The notes under the pieces were generated by a model. That model did no database searches, was not told the DNA's origin, and saw nothing but the letters and a program-made list of their open reading frames with translations. The translations under genes were made by a program, and so were the position numbers. A DNA stretch of 28,600 nt, taken from assembly GCA_002439805.1 (NCBI GenBank), contig DJPQ01000020.1:19583-48182 (forward strand). The letters are read 5' to 3'. Shown here in pieces: positions 7,077-16,346 of the stretch. Every line of letters starts with the position of its first letter. Within the stretch, counting starts at the first letter, position 1. This DNA comes from Bacteroidales bacterium UBA6408 (lineage in GTDB: Bacteria; Bacteroidota; Bacteroidia; Bacteroidales; UBA932).

Positions 7077-8411
7077 TTACTTCTTATAGAGTGTGAAATC
7101 GTCGAAATACATCACACGGGTGCCCATCACGGTGGTGTTGATGTTCTTGCCGTCCTTTGTGAGGAACGGGCGCGGCTGCGGATCCTTCTTGAGGGTGCTG
7201 AAGTCTATGTCGTACTCCAGCGTCTCCCAGTCGCCGTTGAAGAGAATCTCGCCCTTAGGCAGGTTCTTCGTCCCTATGTCCATCCTCGGCCATAGTTGAG
7301 TCCTTCCCAGCCACAGGAACTTGACCCTGATGCCCTTGTATTCGGACAGGTTGATGCCCATCTTTTCTATCTCGGCACGCAGAATCGTGAAATATCCGGA
7401 CGTGCTCTTCGACAGCGGGGCCTCGGCCTTGAGAACCTTTGAGCTCGGGTTGAGGTCCGATGGGTTAGGATTATCCACAATGGAAAGCACGGAGCCTCCG
7501 CCGCCCTCCTTGAACATAACCTTCAGGCCGCCCTCAAAGTCAGCGAACACAACCTCCGGACGGTCGGATACATTGACAGTCCAAGACTGCTCAACTTTCT
7601 CGCCCTTGCCGTTGACGCACTCGTACCTGAGATCGAATGTTCCCGGCTCAGTCAGGACATACGAGAGTTCAGCCTTGTCGGACACCTCCTTCGAGCCGAG
7701 GATCCATTTGTGGACCGCGCCGGTCCCTCCATAGATTATTTCGGCGGAAATCTTCAGGACATCACCCTTGGTGTAGGCGAGAGTCGGTGAGGTGATGGAA
7801 AACCGTATGGCAAGCGGACGCTCGGAGACCTTGACCACGAAAGACTTGCTGAACGAGCCTGCTGAGTTGCGGCCTTCGTACAGAACCGTGCGGTCAGCTG
7901 TGCCCTTGATGAAATATGTTCCGAAAAAAGCCTTGTCGCACGCCTTGACGCCATCAACCGACCATGAATGCTCCACATCCGAGCCCCTGTCAACTATGGC
8001 GTAGAATTTCATCGTGCTCTCCTCCACTCTGGTCACTTCCGAGGAATCGCCGACGGAAAGATGCATTTCGAGGATGTCGCTCACCGTGACGGCATATTTC
8101 TTTTCCACCGCCCCGGCTCCGTTTGACGCCCTGTATGTCACCTCATGCTCGCCCGGCTCCGTGAAGGTGAACGTTAACTCATCGGACGAGGATTCGAGCA
8201 CGCCGTCAACATACCACCCTATCGTGAGCCTGTCGCCGCTCACAGGCTCGGCCTTCAGAGAAATCGGCTCGCCGACCGAAGCGGTCAGAGACTCGGCCTC
8301 GGTCTGGAATCTGACCTGCGGCTCCGTATGATGAAGGGGCTCCGCCTGAGGGCCGCACTGCCACAGGAGCAGCGCCGTCGCGGCGACAGCAGTCATAATA
8401 TTGAGTTTCAT
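7077..8411 (-). CDS. Lipoprotein with three Ig/PKD-like repeats and a C-terminal CBM-like domain
   Basis: Predicted surface lipoprotein of 444 residues with a lipobox at LLLWQC (Cys19). Residues about 33-112, 113-197 and 200-283 are three PKD/Ig-like repeats, each carrying a WYVDG, WSVDG or WILGS strand and ending in a VTVSD/VKVSE/VNVSD strand. Residues about 288-444 form a separate domain starting VFADFEGG and ending YFDDFTLYK. The same domain ends the lipoprotein at 19514-20920. In PUL context this architecture (rigid stalk plus terminal sugar-binding beta-sandwich) suggests a surface glycan-binding protein. The ligand cannot be read; no catalytic motif is seen. It sits between the DUF1735-type and GH2 genes. 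Confidence 0.8.
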   Translation of the reverse strand: MKLNIMTAVAATALLLWQCGPQAEPLHHTEPQVRFQTEAESLTASVGEPISLKAEPVSGDRLTIGWYVDGVLESSSDELTFTFTEPGEHEVTYRASNGAGAVEKKYAVTVSDILEMHLSVGDSSEVTRVEESTMKFYAIVDRGSDVEHSWSVDGVKACDKAFFGTYFIKGTADRTVLYEGRNSAGSFSKSFVVKVSERPLAIRFSITSPTLAYTKGDVLKISAEIIYGGTGAVHKWILGSKEVSDKAELSYVLTEPGTFDLRYECVNGKGEKVEQSWTVNVSDRPEVVFADFEGGLKVMFKEGGGGSVLSIVDNPNPSDLNPSSKVLKAEAPLSKSTSGYFTILRAEIEKMGINLSEYKGIRVKFLWLGRTQLWPRMDIGTKNLPKGEILFNGDWETLEYDIDFSTLKKDPQPRPFLTKDGKNINTTVMGTRVMYFDDFTLYKK

Positions 8412-8428
8412 ATCAATTCAATTCTGTT

Positions 8429-9424
8429 TTAGTTGTATTTCTCCTGATTCTCATCCTGCCACTCGTTCACCCCGTCGCGTATCCTGTTGCGGAAAGTCAG
8501 CGTGTCCGTGGCGTGCCAGATGTTCCCGTCTTTAGCGAACTTGTATTTCAGATAAATCTTCCTGTCCTGCAGAAGGCGGGCTTTGTTGTAGCTGCTCTCT
8601 CCGTCCGGTTCAACGACATAATCCGCACCCGGCACTGAAGAGATCGTCACCGCGCCGTTCTCCTCCAGCGTCAGCTTCATCTGCGCGGCGGTGGTGTTGA
8701 GTGCGTCGGCAACGGCATTTGCGGTCAGAGAATGCGGCTCCACCGTCGTCAGAGTCCAGACCTTGTTGTTTGACTGCGGGATTTCTGTCTTGTAGGATAT
8801 TTCCTCCACCACTTTGCCGGTCCAGTCCTTGACAACGGCCTTGCCGCCGTGCCACCAGTTTCCGAACAGCATATTCTCATAGCGCACGCCTATGACCGTG
8901 GTCTCATACCCCTCAATCACCCCGAGGCCGTTGCCGTCCGTGATTTTCAGAGGGATGACAAAGCGTGGCGACAGGCTTGCGGAACCGGCGAAGTAGGCGG
9001 CAGAGTCAATCCTTACGGTAATTTTCCCGGAGTGAGTTCCTTTCCGGATGACCGTGCAGCCTTCCCGTCCGCCCTCATTCACAAGCGTGTATTCCTCCGA
9101 CGGAAGGGCGGTGAGTTCCGTAAGCGGCTTTGCAAGAGAGGATATATAGGTGAGCGAATTTATCTTCATCGCGGCCAGCGTCTCCCCGTTCGCTAAAGAC
9201 GCATCAACGGAATAGTCTATGGTCCTGTCCGCGCCGTTGGAGATTACGCCGGCGAGGGCTACGGCCGTGGAAAACTCCAGTCCCTCACCCACCACGACGG
9301 ACCTGACGTCAGTCCTGTTCGCGAAGCCCACTCCCTGAGACTTGGAGTCCGATATGTAATCCTCATAGCAGGAGGTCAGCGACAGCAGCGACGCTCCGAT
9401 AATCAGTAAAGTTCTCTTTTTCAT
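8429..9424 (-). CDS. DUF1735/DUF4361-like surface lipoprotein
   Basis: Predicted lipoprotein of 331 residues; the signal peptide ends in the lipobox SLTSC (about Cys19). The N-terminal half (about 30-175) looks like the DUF1735 beta-sandwich common in SusE-position proteins: RTIDYSVD, LPSEEYTLV, a GKITVRID strand, and FVIPLKIT before a loop. The C-terminal half (about 185-331) looks like the DUF4361 partner domain (YENMLFGNWW, YKTEIPQSNNKVWTL) and ends near EWQDENQEKYN. It directly follows susD2 with a 20-nt gap. Such proteins usually serve as glycan-binding partners of SusCD. I see no catalytic residues, and the ligand is unknown. Confidence 0.82.
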   Translation of the reverse strand: MKKRTLLIIGASLLSLTSCYEDYISDSKSQGVGFANRTDVRSVVVGEGLEFSTAVALAGVISNGADRTIDYSVDASLANGETLAAMKINSLTYISSLAKPLTELTALPSEEYTLVNEGGREGCTVIRKGTHSGKITVRIDSAAYFAGSASLSPRFVIPLKITDGNGLGVIEGYETTVIGVRYENMLFGNWWHGGKAVVKDWTGKVVEEISYKTEIPQSNNKVWTLTTVEPHSLTANAVADALNTTAAQMKLTLEENGAVTISSVPGADYVVEPDGESSYNKARLLQDRKIYLKYKFAKDGNIWHATDTLTFRNRIRDGVNEWQDENQEKYN

Positions 9425-9444
9425 TGTATGTTGTCATTCAGATG

Positions 9445-11268
9445 TTATTGCCAGCTTTCCCAGCCCTCGTTCTGAACCAGGCCGCTGACATTCAGCATTT
9501 CCTTATATGGAATCGGAAGATATGCGGAACGGAAGGAGCGCGTCTCCACGACGTGATTCAGGTCATATTCGTAATCGCCCTCCCCTATTCTGAGAATCTC
9601 CGCCCCGTGGACATCCACGTTCAGGGAGCCGAGCGTGGTGGACCAGCGCCTCAGATCGAAGAAACGCATTCCCTCGAAGCAGGTCTCAATCCGCCGTTCA
9701 TTACGGAGGAACCTGTCGAAGGCCTCAGTGCCCGCGAGGGAAATCTCTTCAAGGTAGGGGTCGGAAACTATGCCTTCCGCCCCATCGCAGGTCGGCCGGC
9801 TCCTGAGCCAGGAAATGGCCTCCTTCGCCGAAAGCCCGTCAATCTTCCCGGTCGGGCCGACCGCCCTGTTGGCAGCCTCGGCGAACGCGAGGACGACATG
9901 AGCCCAGCGTATGAAATATTTGCTGCGCGGCATCCTGTTCACGGAACTTTCCGTCCAGTTGAGCCCGCTATAGACAAACTTCTTGATGTGATAATTGGTG
10001 AGCGAGTTCCCGGAGCTTGCCTGCGCCGCATCCTTGCCCCCGTTCGACCAATTCTCAAAAGTGTATTTCTTCTTCGGGCTGACCGCTCCAGTCTCTATCG
10101 TCCGTCCGTTGTAGAAAATTGTGCTGTAGAACCGGGGATCACGGTTCGCGTAGGGATTCTTCGGGTCGTACTCATACGTCGGAGACTGCCCGAGCGGGTA
10201 GCCGTCCGCCATTCCGAAGGCATCGACCAGGTCCTGAGTCGCGCCCATGGTCCCTTTGCCCTGAAATCCCGCCGGATAGAACATCTTCTCCATCGCCTCG
10301 CTGGAACTGATGTATCTTGAGGCGTAGATGATGGACGGATCATTGGGATCGAACCAGTCAACTGCACGAGAGACACTGAAACCCCCGCTCACGCCACCAT
10401 CGACATCCTTCTTGAAATCAATCGCTTCCTTGGCATATTCCGCAGCCTTCTCCCAGCGCGACAGGTCGTTGCCCGGGTTGAAGCGCGGACTCGCCCATGT
10501 CAGGTAGAGAAGGGACTTCAGAGCCGTCATGGTCATTCCGTCGAGCCTGCCGTAGCACCTTGAGCCGAGAATCCGGAGGTCATCGGCGTTCGTCACGAGA
10601 AAATCCCTGTGAGCCTTGGGGAGATAGCTGATTGCCTCGTCGCAGTCCTTCAGAATCTGCTCCACGCACTCGTCGTATGACGCCCTGCTGATTTCCATGC
10701 CCGCAAGTTCCTCAGGAGTCATTTCCTGAAGATTGACCGGCTCCAGAATCAGGGGAACGCCCAGCAGCTTACCGTCAGTGCCGCGCCCGCCGAACTTCAT
10801 CAGCAGGTCATAGTAGAACCATGCCCGGAGCGCGTGCGCCTCGCCCCAGAGCCTGTTCCTGAGCAGCTCGTCATAATGCTCGTTGAGCATATAGCGGATT
10901 TTGCGGCCATTGTCGTCCTTCAGAAACAGGTTCACGTTGTAGATGCCCTTGTAGTCCCTATCCCAGTAGGTCTGGAAAGGGTCGCTGGCGGGGCTTGCAA
11001 TTCCTATGGCCATGCGGCTTATAACATCGGTCCGCGAGGTCATGACGGCATTGTCCGTAAGGCAGTCGAGATAGGCTCCCTCGTTGTTGTCATAGCTCTT
11101 CGGCATATATTCATAGCACTGATCGACAAGCCCCTGCATGGTCACGGCGTTCTCAAGAACATAGTCCTCCGAACGGATTGCGCTCGGGTAGGGGTCAAGG
11201 AAGCCGCAGGAAGCCGTCAGTGCCAGAGCGGCGGCGCCGGCGATTATTATATGGATTTGTTGTTTCAT
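9445..11268 (-). CDS. SusD/RagB-family outer-membrane lipoprotein (SusD2)
   Basis: Glycan-capturing lid of the second SusCD transporter, 607 residues. The signal peptide ends in LTASC (about Cys21), followed by GFLDPYPS, the usual start of mature SusD proteins. RagB/SusD features include AHALRAWFYYDLLMKFG in the TPR-like part, SRYISSSEAMEK in the middle, and a C-terminal block with RNERRIETCFEGMRFFDLRRW, then AYLPIPYKEML near the end. It starts 13 nt after susC2 ends, consistent with a co-expressed pair. It differs clearly from SusD1 at 14469-16337, so the two pairs are not a recent duplication. Confidence 0.93.
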   Translation of the reverse strand: MKQQIHIIIAGAAALALTASCGFLDPYPSAIRSEDYVLENAVTMQGLVDQCYEYMPKSYDNNEGAYLDCLTDNAVMTSRTDVISRMAIGIASPASDPFQTYWDRDYKGIYNVNLFLKDDNGRKIRYMLNEHYDELLRNRLWGEAHALRAWFYYDLLMKFGGRGTDGKLLGVPLILEPVNLQEMTPEELAGMEISRASYDECVEQILKDCDEAISYLPKAHRDFLVTNADDLRILGSRCYGRLDGMTMTALKSLLYLTWASPRFNPGNDLSRWEKAAEYAKEAIDFKKDVDGGVSGGFSVSRAVDWFDPNDPSIIYASRYISSSEAMEKMFYPAGFQGKGTMGATQDLVDAFGMADGYPLGQSPTYEYDPKNPYANRDPRFYSTIFYNGRTIETGAVSPKKKYTFENWSNGGKDAAQASSGNSLTNYHIKKFVYSGLNWTESSVNRMPRSKYFIRWAHVVLAFAEAANRAVGPTGKIDGLSAKEAISWLRSRPTCDGAEGIVSDPYLEEISLAGTEAFDRFLRNERRIETCFEGMRFFDLRRWSTTLGSLNVDVHGAEILRIGEGDYEYDLNHVVETRSFRSAYLPIPYKEMLNVSGLVQNEGWESWQ

Positions 11269-11281
11269 CTTGTCGCTTTTT

Positions 11282-14200
11282 TTAGAACGTGATGTTTATT
11301 CCTCCCACGACGGTCCTCATCAGAGGATAGTCGGTGAGACCGGAACTGAGCGCCTCCGGATCGACGTCCTTCACTCCGGAAAGGGTAAGAAGGTTGTTCC
11401 CGCGCAGATAAATCCTCAGTCCGCGGATTCCCCGCGTGATGTTCAGCCGCTTCACCGGAAGCTCGTAGCCGAACTCCGCCGCCTGAAGCTTGAAGAAACT
11501 CCCGTCGGTGAGCCACCAGTCCGAAAGCTGGTAGTTGTTGTTCACCTTATTGTAGGTAAGGCGCGGATGAGAGGCATCGCCGGCGTGCTCAAGAGTATAT
11601 TTTGAATAATTGCCGTCGCCCCATCCGTTCCAGAAATACCCGTTCGTCAGGGCAAGGTCGCAGAAGGCTCGGCCCGTGCCGGAAAGAAAGAGGTCGAAGT
11701 CCCTATATTTCAGCCTGACGCTGATTCCATAGACAAGCTTCGGATTGCTGTCCCCTATGGCGCAGATGTCATTGGCGTCAATGCGACCGTCGCCGTTCAT
11801 GTCCTGGTATTTCAGGTCGCCGGCACGGAGGCTCTCGTCGAAAAGCTGCGGAACCTCCAGCGTCTCCGCGTCCGTAGCGAACTGTCCAAGGCAGCGGTAG
11901 CCCCATATCGCGGTGGAAGGATAGCCGACCTTGGAACGGTAGGCCTCGCTGTAGTTCAGCTCGTCAATGCGCAGAATCCTTGAGAACTGCCCGGATGCCC
12001 AGCCGTCAATGGAATAAGAAAATGACTTGCCCACGGAGTCCTTCCATCCGAGGGCTATCTCATATCCCTGAAAGCTCGTCTTGTTGTAGTTCATCCAGAA
12101 CGCCCCTGACGAGACTCCGGCATACAGGGGGATGACGTTGGTCACCTGAGAAGGAGCGCCGTCCGAAAGTGTCCTCCAGTAGTTCAGCGAGGCCGAAAGC
12201 CGCCTGTCGAGAAACAGGGCGTCAACTCCCGCCGTCATTTCGAACCTCCTCTCAAGGCGGAGGTTCGGGTTGCCAAGCATCGAGATGTAAGTGCGGTTGA
12301 CGCTCTCGCTCGACGTGCTTCCGAACCACTGGTTGTTGGGATGCGGGCCGAACTTCTGACCGGAAGCGTTCCAGGCATAGTTCTCCACATCACGGTTGGC
12401 GGAAGTCGCACTGTCGCAGTGCAGCAGACCGCCCTGAACCCTGAGTTTCAGGAAATCGACTCCGGTGGCTCCCCGCATCCACTTTTCATTGGACATCACC
12501 CAGCCTATTCCAGCAGATGGGGAGAAGGCCCACCTGTTGTTCCGCAGGGAATAGGTGCCGTGCTCGTTCATGGCAGTCTGCACAATGAAGCGGTCGTCAT
12601 AGACATAGCCGGCGCTGAAGCCGAAATTCATCTCGCGGCGGTGCTCGGTGATGAACTTCTGTGAACGCTTGGTTATCATGTAGTTCAGTCCGGCGTTAAC
12701 GGAATGCTTCCCGAACTTGCGGTCATAAGAGAATTTCTGCACGAGGTAAAGCCTATTGGAGAAATAGTCCAAGAGCCTTGTCTTGTCCGGCATTTCCTTG
12801 ACACTGTGGCTACCGCTCTTGACCGGCCTCATAATTTTCTCCCCGTCCTCGACGTCGGGAGTCAGAATGTAGGCCGCGTAGTCCTCGGCCGTTCCTATAC
12901 GGACGAGATTGGTCGCGTCGTAGGCCCCGTAAGTCACCGACTTGAGACCCTTTGTGATGAACGACAGGTCAATGTTGAGCCCCACGTTCATGAGTCCCTT
13001 CCTGACGGTCTCCGTGTAGGAGCCGTTCTCAAGGATGTTCGCCACCGGGTTCTGCCTATAAATGGAAGATACGGCATACCATGGGAACTCAAGCTCCGGG
13101 GAATTGTCCGCATAAATCGGGAAGGCTATCGCCGGGATGCTGTTTATGTCGCCGAGCACATCCGGGAGCTCCGTAACTCCGAGAGTAGTGTTGGACGACT
13201 CGTCCTCGCTGGAATAGTTGGAATTATATCCATAGTTCGGAGAGCGTCTGATTCCCATCGTGGAGATTATGCCGAATTTCGCGGTGATATACTTGTGAAC
13301 CTTCACATCGAGGTTCGCGCTGATGTTCACGCGGTTATAGTCCGCCGTCGGGCCAATCTTATAGATGTCGTCTTCACCGGCGTAGCCGAGGCTGGCATAG
13401 TAGCTGACATAGTCGTTCCCACCTCCGGAGTATATTCCGGCCTTACGGTAGGACATGACATTCTTCAGCATCATGTTCCTGAAGTCCACGTTAGGGTGGA
13501 ACAGGTCGAGAGGATTCTTCTTCCCATATTCCTCAATGTCGTACTGAGTGTAGAGAGGGTCCATGCCGCTGTTGGTACGAGCCGTGTTGTTGAGGCGGGC
13601 ATAATCCTCGCCGCCGACAAATTCCGGCATCCGGTCAACGATGTTCACGCCGCCCTCCCCATAAACGCTGAGATAACGGCTGTTGGGCTTTCCCCTCTTC
13701 GTCCTGATATAGACGATGCCGTCGGCCCCCGAAGCGCCGTAGAGCGTCTTTTCCATCACATCGCGCACGATTGTGATTGACTCAATCTGCTGCGGGTCAA
13801 GCGGGGTCTCACTTATGGACACGGGCACGTCATCGACCATATATATCATCCTGCGTCCCCTCACTGTCGGGGTAACTCTCCACGAAGCCCCGTATCTTCC
13901 CGCATTCTCAAGCGGGGTGACGCCCGGACTTCCGGAGTTCTCCGTCACCTCCACTCCCGGTGCGATTGCCGTCAGGGCGTTCCTGATGTCGGTGGAAGAC
14001 CATTTCTGAAGATCCTCGCCCTTGATGACGACGGTGTTTCCGAGGGAATGCCGCCGCGCAAGTTCCATGTACGGAAGAGGAATGACATCCTCATAAAGTT
14101 CCTTTCCAAGCAGTGTCACGGTGTCGGAATCCGCAAGGGCCTCGACGAGAGCCTCGACCGAAGAATATCCCTCGCAGGACACGGTCACACGATCCCTCGC

Positions 14201-14452
14201 ATCGGCGGTGAACCTGACACGTCCATCGGCATCAGCGCTCTCGCGCAAGGTACCCTCGCCCACGGAAACCTCCGCGAACGGCACCGCGTTGCCATCTTCA
14301 TCAACTATCCGCACCGACACATTGACATTCTTGCCGGAACCCTTCCCCGACTGCGCAAGAGCCTGAAGACCTCCGCTTAGGAAGATGGCCGCGACACCGA
14401 GAAGAAACACGGCAAGGCGGACAGCCGCGACTTTTATCTTATGCTGTTTCAT
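11282..14452 (-). CDS. Divergent SusC-family TonB-dependent transporter (SusC2)
   Basis: Outer-membrane beta-barrel importer of about 1056 residues. The signal peptide is followed by a carboxypeptidase-regulatory-like domain (VRIVDEDGNAVPFAEVSVGEG, about residues 45-115), then plug and barrel, ending in the aromatic GGINITF. The plug keeps DIRNALTAIAPGVEV, YMVDDVPV, PQQIESITIVRD and YGASGADGIVYIRTKRGK. It lacks the usual DxVVVVGYG segment, having IPLPYMELARRHSLGN there. I start at 14452 (MKQHKIKV); the upstream ATG at 14464 adds four residues. It begins 16 nt after susD1 and pairs with susD2. Identity as a SusC member is firm; the substrate is unknown. Confidence 0.92.
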   Translation of the reverse strand: MKQHKIKVAAVRLAVFLLGVAAIFLSGGLQALAQSGKGSGKNVNVSVRIVDEDGNAVPFAEVSVGEGTLRESADADGRVRFTADARDRVTVSCEGYSSVEALVEALADSDTVTLLGKELYEDVIPLPYMELARRHSLGNTVVIKGEDLQKWSSTDIRNALTAIAPGVEVTENSGSPGVTPLENAGRYGASWRVTPTVRGRRMIYMVDDVPVSISETPLDPQQIESITIVRDVMEKTLYGASGADGIVYIRTKRGKPNSRYLSVYGEGGVNIVDRMPEFVGGEDYARLNNTARTNSGMDPLYTQYDIEEYGKKNPLDLFHPNVDFRNMMLKNVMSYRKAGIYSGGGNDYVSYYASLGYAGEDDIYKIGPTADYNRVNISANLDVKVHKYITAKFGIISTMGIRRSPNYGYNSNYSSEDESSNTTLGVTELPDVLGDINSIPAIAFPIYADNSPELEFPWYAVSSIYRQNPVANILENGSYTETVRKGLMNVGLNIDLSFITKGLKSVTYGAYDATNLVRIGTAEDYAAYILTPDVEDGEKIMRPVKSGSHSVKEMPDKTRLLDYFSNRLYLVQKFSYDRKFGKHSVNAGLNYMITKRSQKFITEHRREMNFGFSAGYVYDDRFIVQTAMNEHGTYSLRNNRWAFSPSAGIGWVMSNEKWMRGATGVDFLKLRVQGGLLHCDSATSANRDVENYAWNASGQKFGPHPNNQWFGSTSSESVNRTYISMLGNPNLRLERRFEMTAGVDALFLDRRLSASLNYWRTLSDGAPSQVTNVIPLYAGVSSGAFWMNYNKTSFQGYEIALGWKDSVGKSFSYSIDGWASGQFSRILRIDELNYSEAYRSKVGYPSTAIWGYRCLGQFATDAETLEVPQLFDESLRAGDLKYQDMNGDGRIDANDICAIGDSNPKLVYGISVRLKYRDFDLFLSGTGRAFCDLALTNGYFWNGWGDGNYSKYTLEHAGDASHPRLTYNKVNNNYQLSDWWLTDGSFFKLQAAEFGYELPVKRLNITRGIRGLRIYLRGNNLLTLSGVKDVDPEALSSGLTDYPLMRTVVGGINITF

Positions 14453-14468
14453 CGTATCAAACATTGTG

Positions 14469-16337
14469 TTACCACGCCATCTTTGGCGTATAATTCTTCA
14501 TCTTGACCAAATCGCTGTTACGGAACTGAATGTAGTACATCCCGTCATTCTTCCAGGAAATCTGCCTGTTTGCCGCAAGCTCGAAACGGTCATACCGGAA
14601 TCCGGCAGGATATTTGGCCGCGTCATAGCCCGGATTCAATTTCGTCGCCCTCATTCCATAGAGCGTGCTCCGGCCTATTTCCGGAGCGTCCTTCCACCTG
14701 CGAATGTCACAGTAGTAGTGATACCCCTCGAAACAGAGCTCAATGGTCCGTTCGTTCTTTATCCTTTCGCGGTATGTCTCCGCGCTCGCAAGATACTCCG
14801 TCCGGACATCCGGCATCTCCGCCCTCTTCCGTATGACATTCAGGGCCCCGACCGAAGTGAGGCTCGCTCCCGGTGCTTTTCCATCCGGGCCGCCGTACGC
14901 CTCGAACGCCGCCTCCGCATAGTTCAGGTAAAGCTCGCCAAGACGGATTATCGGGTCGGTGAGCGTTATGGTCTGAGTCATCTGATACGGGCCGCCGATT
15001 CGCTTGCACTCATAGTAGTAGGTTTCCGTGACTCCGTCGGAAGAGCCGGTCTTCTTCTGCAGGAGCGAACCCGAAGGCAGGCTTCCGTCCTCATTGACAT
15101 AGAGGGAAGCCTTTCCGTATCCTCCCGCGCTGATGTCCTTCTGGTTATAGACCACGGTGATGTCGAACCTCGGGTCCCGGTTCACGAACGGGTTCTGCTC
15201 GGCGTATGAGCCGGCTGCCTCCGCGACACGGCGGCGCTCCTCGGTGTTGAGGGCATAGCCATCGCGGGTCTCGAACTTGTCCACGAAATTCTGCGTCGGG
15301 CACTGGGCCGAGCTGTAGGCATCCTTCGAAAAGACATAGCCTACAAAGGCCTGAAGCTTGTTGTTCCTGAACTGCATCGTTCCGGCGGAATAGCCCCAAA
15401 GCTGCTCGTCGGAGTAGGTCGTTCCGTTGAAGTTCCTTGAATATTCGTCCAGAGACAGCAGCCGGAAGCCATTGTCCAGGGCAGCGGTGATCGCCTCCAT
15501 GTTGGCTACGGCGGCCTCTTCCCATATAGTCTTGTCATTTTCCGGATTGTTCAGCGGGCTCGCGGCATACAGAAGGGCGCGTCCCCTCATCGCCAGCGCG
15601 GCCACGCCGTTCGGCTTGTCCTGATCGGGCGCGGCGAGGTGTCCGGCTCCGGAAACGGGGTCGCGGCGCATCAGGCCGGCCTTCTCGAAGTGTCCCGCTG
15701 CCGTCTGAAAGTCATCGGCTACCCTGTAGAGGAATTCCTTCTCGCCGAGAGCCGGCAGATCCCATTCGTCATCCGCCCCGAGAACCTTGTCAACATAAGG
15801 AACGGCTCCGTAAAGCCGGAATATCTCGAAATTGACATAGGCGCGCACGAAATAGGCCTGTCCGAGCAGGTCTTCCTTCTGCTGCTCCGTAGCGTCCTGA
15901 AGCATATCTATCTTCTCGATGGTCATGTTGCAGATGCGGATTATCTTCCACGCGTATGTGACCTTCGCCGCTTCCTTGCCGGCAACGCCCTTGTTGTAGC
16001 CGACAACCCCGATAGCGTTCTGTCCGCCGCCCATCTTTATCGTCTGGGACTGAGTCAGACGCGCCATGTCGCACATGTCGGTAATTCCTTCGAAAGTGAA
16101 CTTCTGGTTATTGAACGCGAACGTGAGCGGGTGGAAGGCGGTCAGCTTGGAATCCGTGCCGGAGTAGGCCGCGTAAAAGAAGCTCTTGAAGTTCTGGTAT
16201 TTGGAGAAGACCTTCTCCTCGGAGAGTCCCGAATCCGGAGACCTGTCGAGATATGCGTTCAGACAGGAAGTCACCGCCGAGGCCATGGAGACCAGAGCCG
16301 CGGACACGAGCAATTTTCCTAAAATCTTTCTCATCAT
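14469..16337 (-). CDS. SusD/RagB-family outer-membrane lipoprotein (SusD1)
   Basis: Partner lipoprotein of the first SusC, 622 residues. The lipobox is AVTSC (about Cys25), followed by LNAYLDRSPDSGLSEEKVF, a typical mature SusD start. Family features include GQAYFVRAYVNFEIFRLYGAVPYVD (TPR region), GYALNTEERR in the middle, RLGELYLNYAEAAFEAYGGP, and INER-type block IKNERTIELCFEGYHYYCDIRRW. It starts 9 nt after the susC1 stop and is followed by susC2. It would bind the polymer or oligosaccharide at the cell surface and close over SusC1. Confidence 0.95.
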   Translation of the reverse strand: MMRKILGKLLVSAALVSMASAVTSCLNAYLDRSPDSGLSEEKVFSKYQNFKSFFYAAYSGTDSKLTAFHPLTFAFNNQKFTFEGITDMCDMARLTQSQTIKMGGGQNAIGVVGYNKGVAGKEAAKVTYAWKIIRICNMTIEKIDMLQDATEQQKEDLLGQAYFVRAYVNFEIFRLYGAVPYVDKVLGADDEWDLPALGEKEFLYRVADDFQTAAGHFEKAGLMRRDPVSGAGHLAAPDQDKPNGVAALAMRGRALLYAASPLNNPENDKTIWEEAAVANMEAITAALDNGFRLLSLDEYSRNFNGTTYSDEQLWGYSAGTMQFRNNKLQAFVGYVFSKDAYSSAQCPTQNFVDKFETRDGYALNTEERRRVAEAAGSYAEQNPFVNRDPRFDITVVYNQKDISAGGYGKASLYVNEDGSLPSGSLLQKKTGSSDGVTETYYYECKRIGGPYQMTQTITLTDPIIRLGELYLNYAEAAFEAYGGPDGKAPGASLTSVGALNVIRKRAEMPDVRTEYLASAETYRERIKNERTIELCFEGYHYYCDIRRWKDAPEIGRSTLYGMRATKLNPGYDAAKYPAGFRYDRFELAANRQISWKNDGMYYIQFRNSDLVKMKNYTPKMAW

Positions 16338-16346
16338 TTTCTAAGT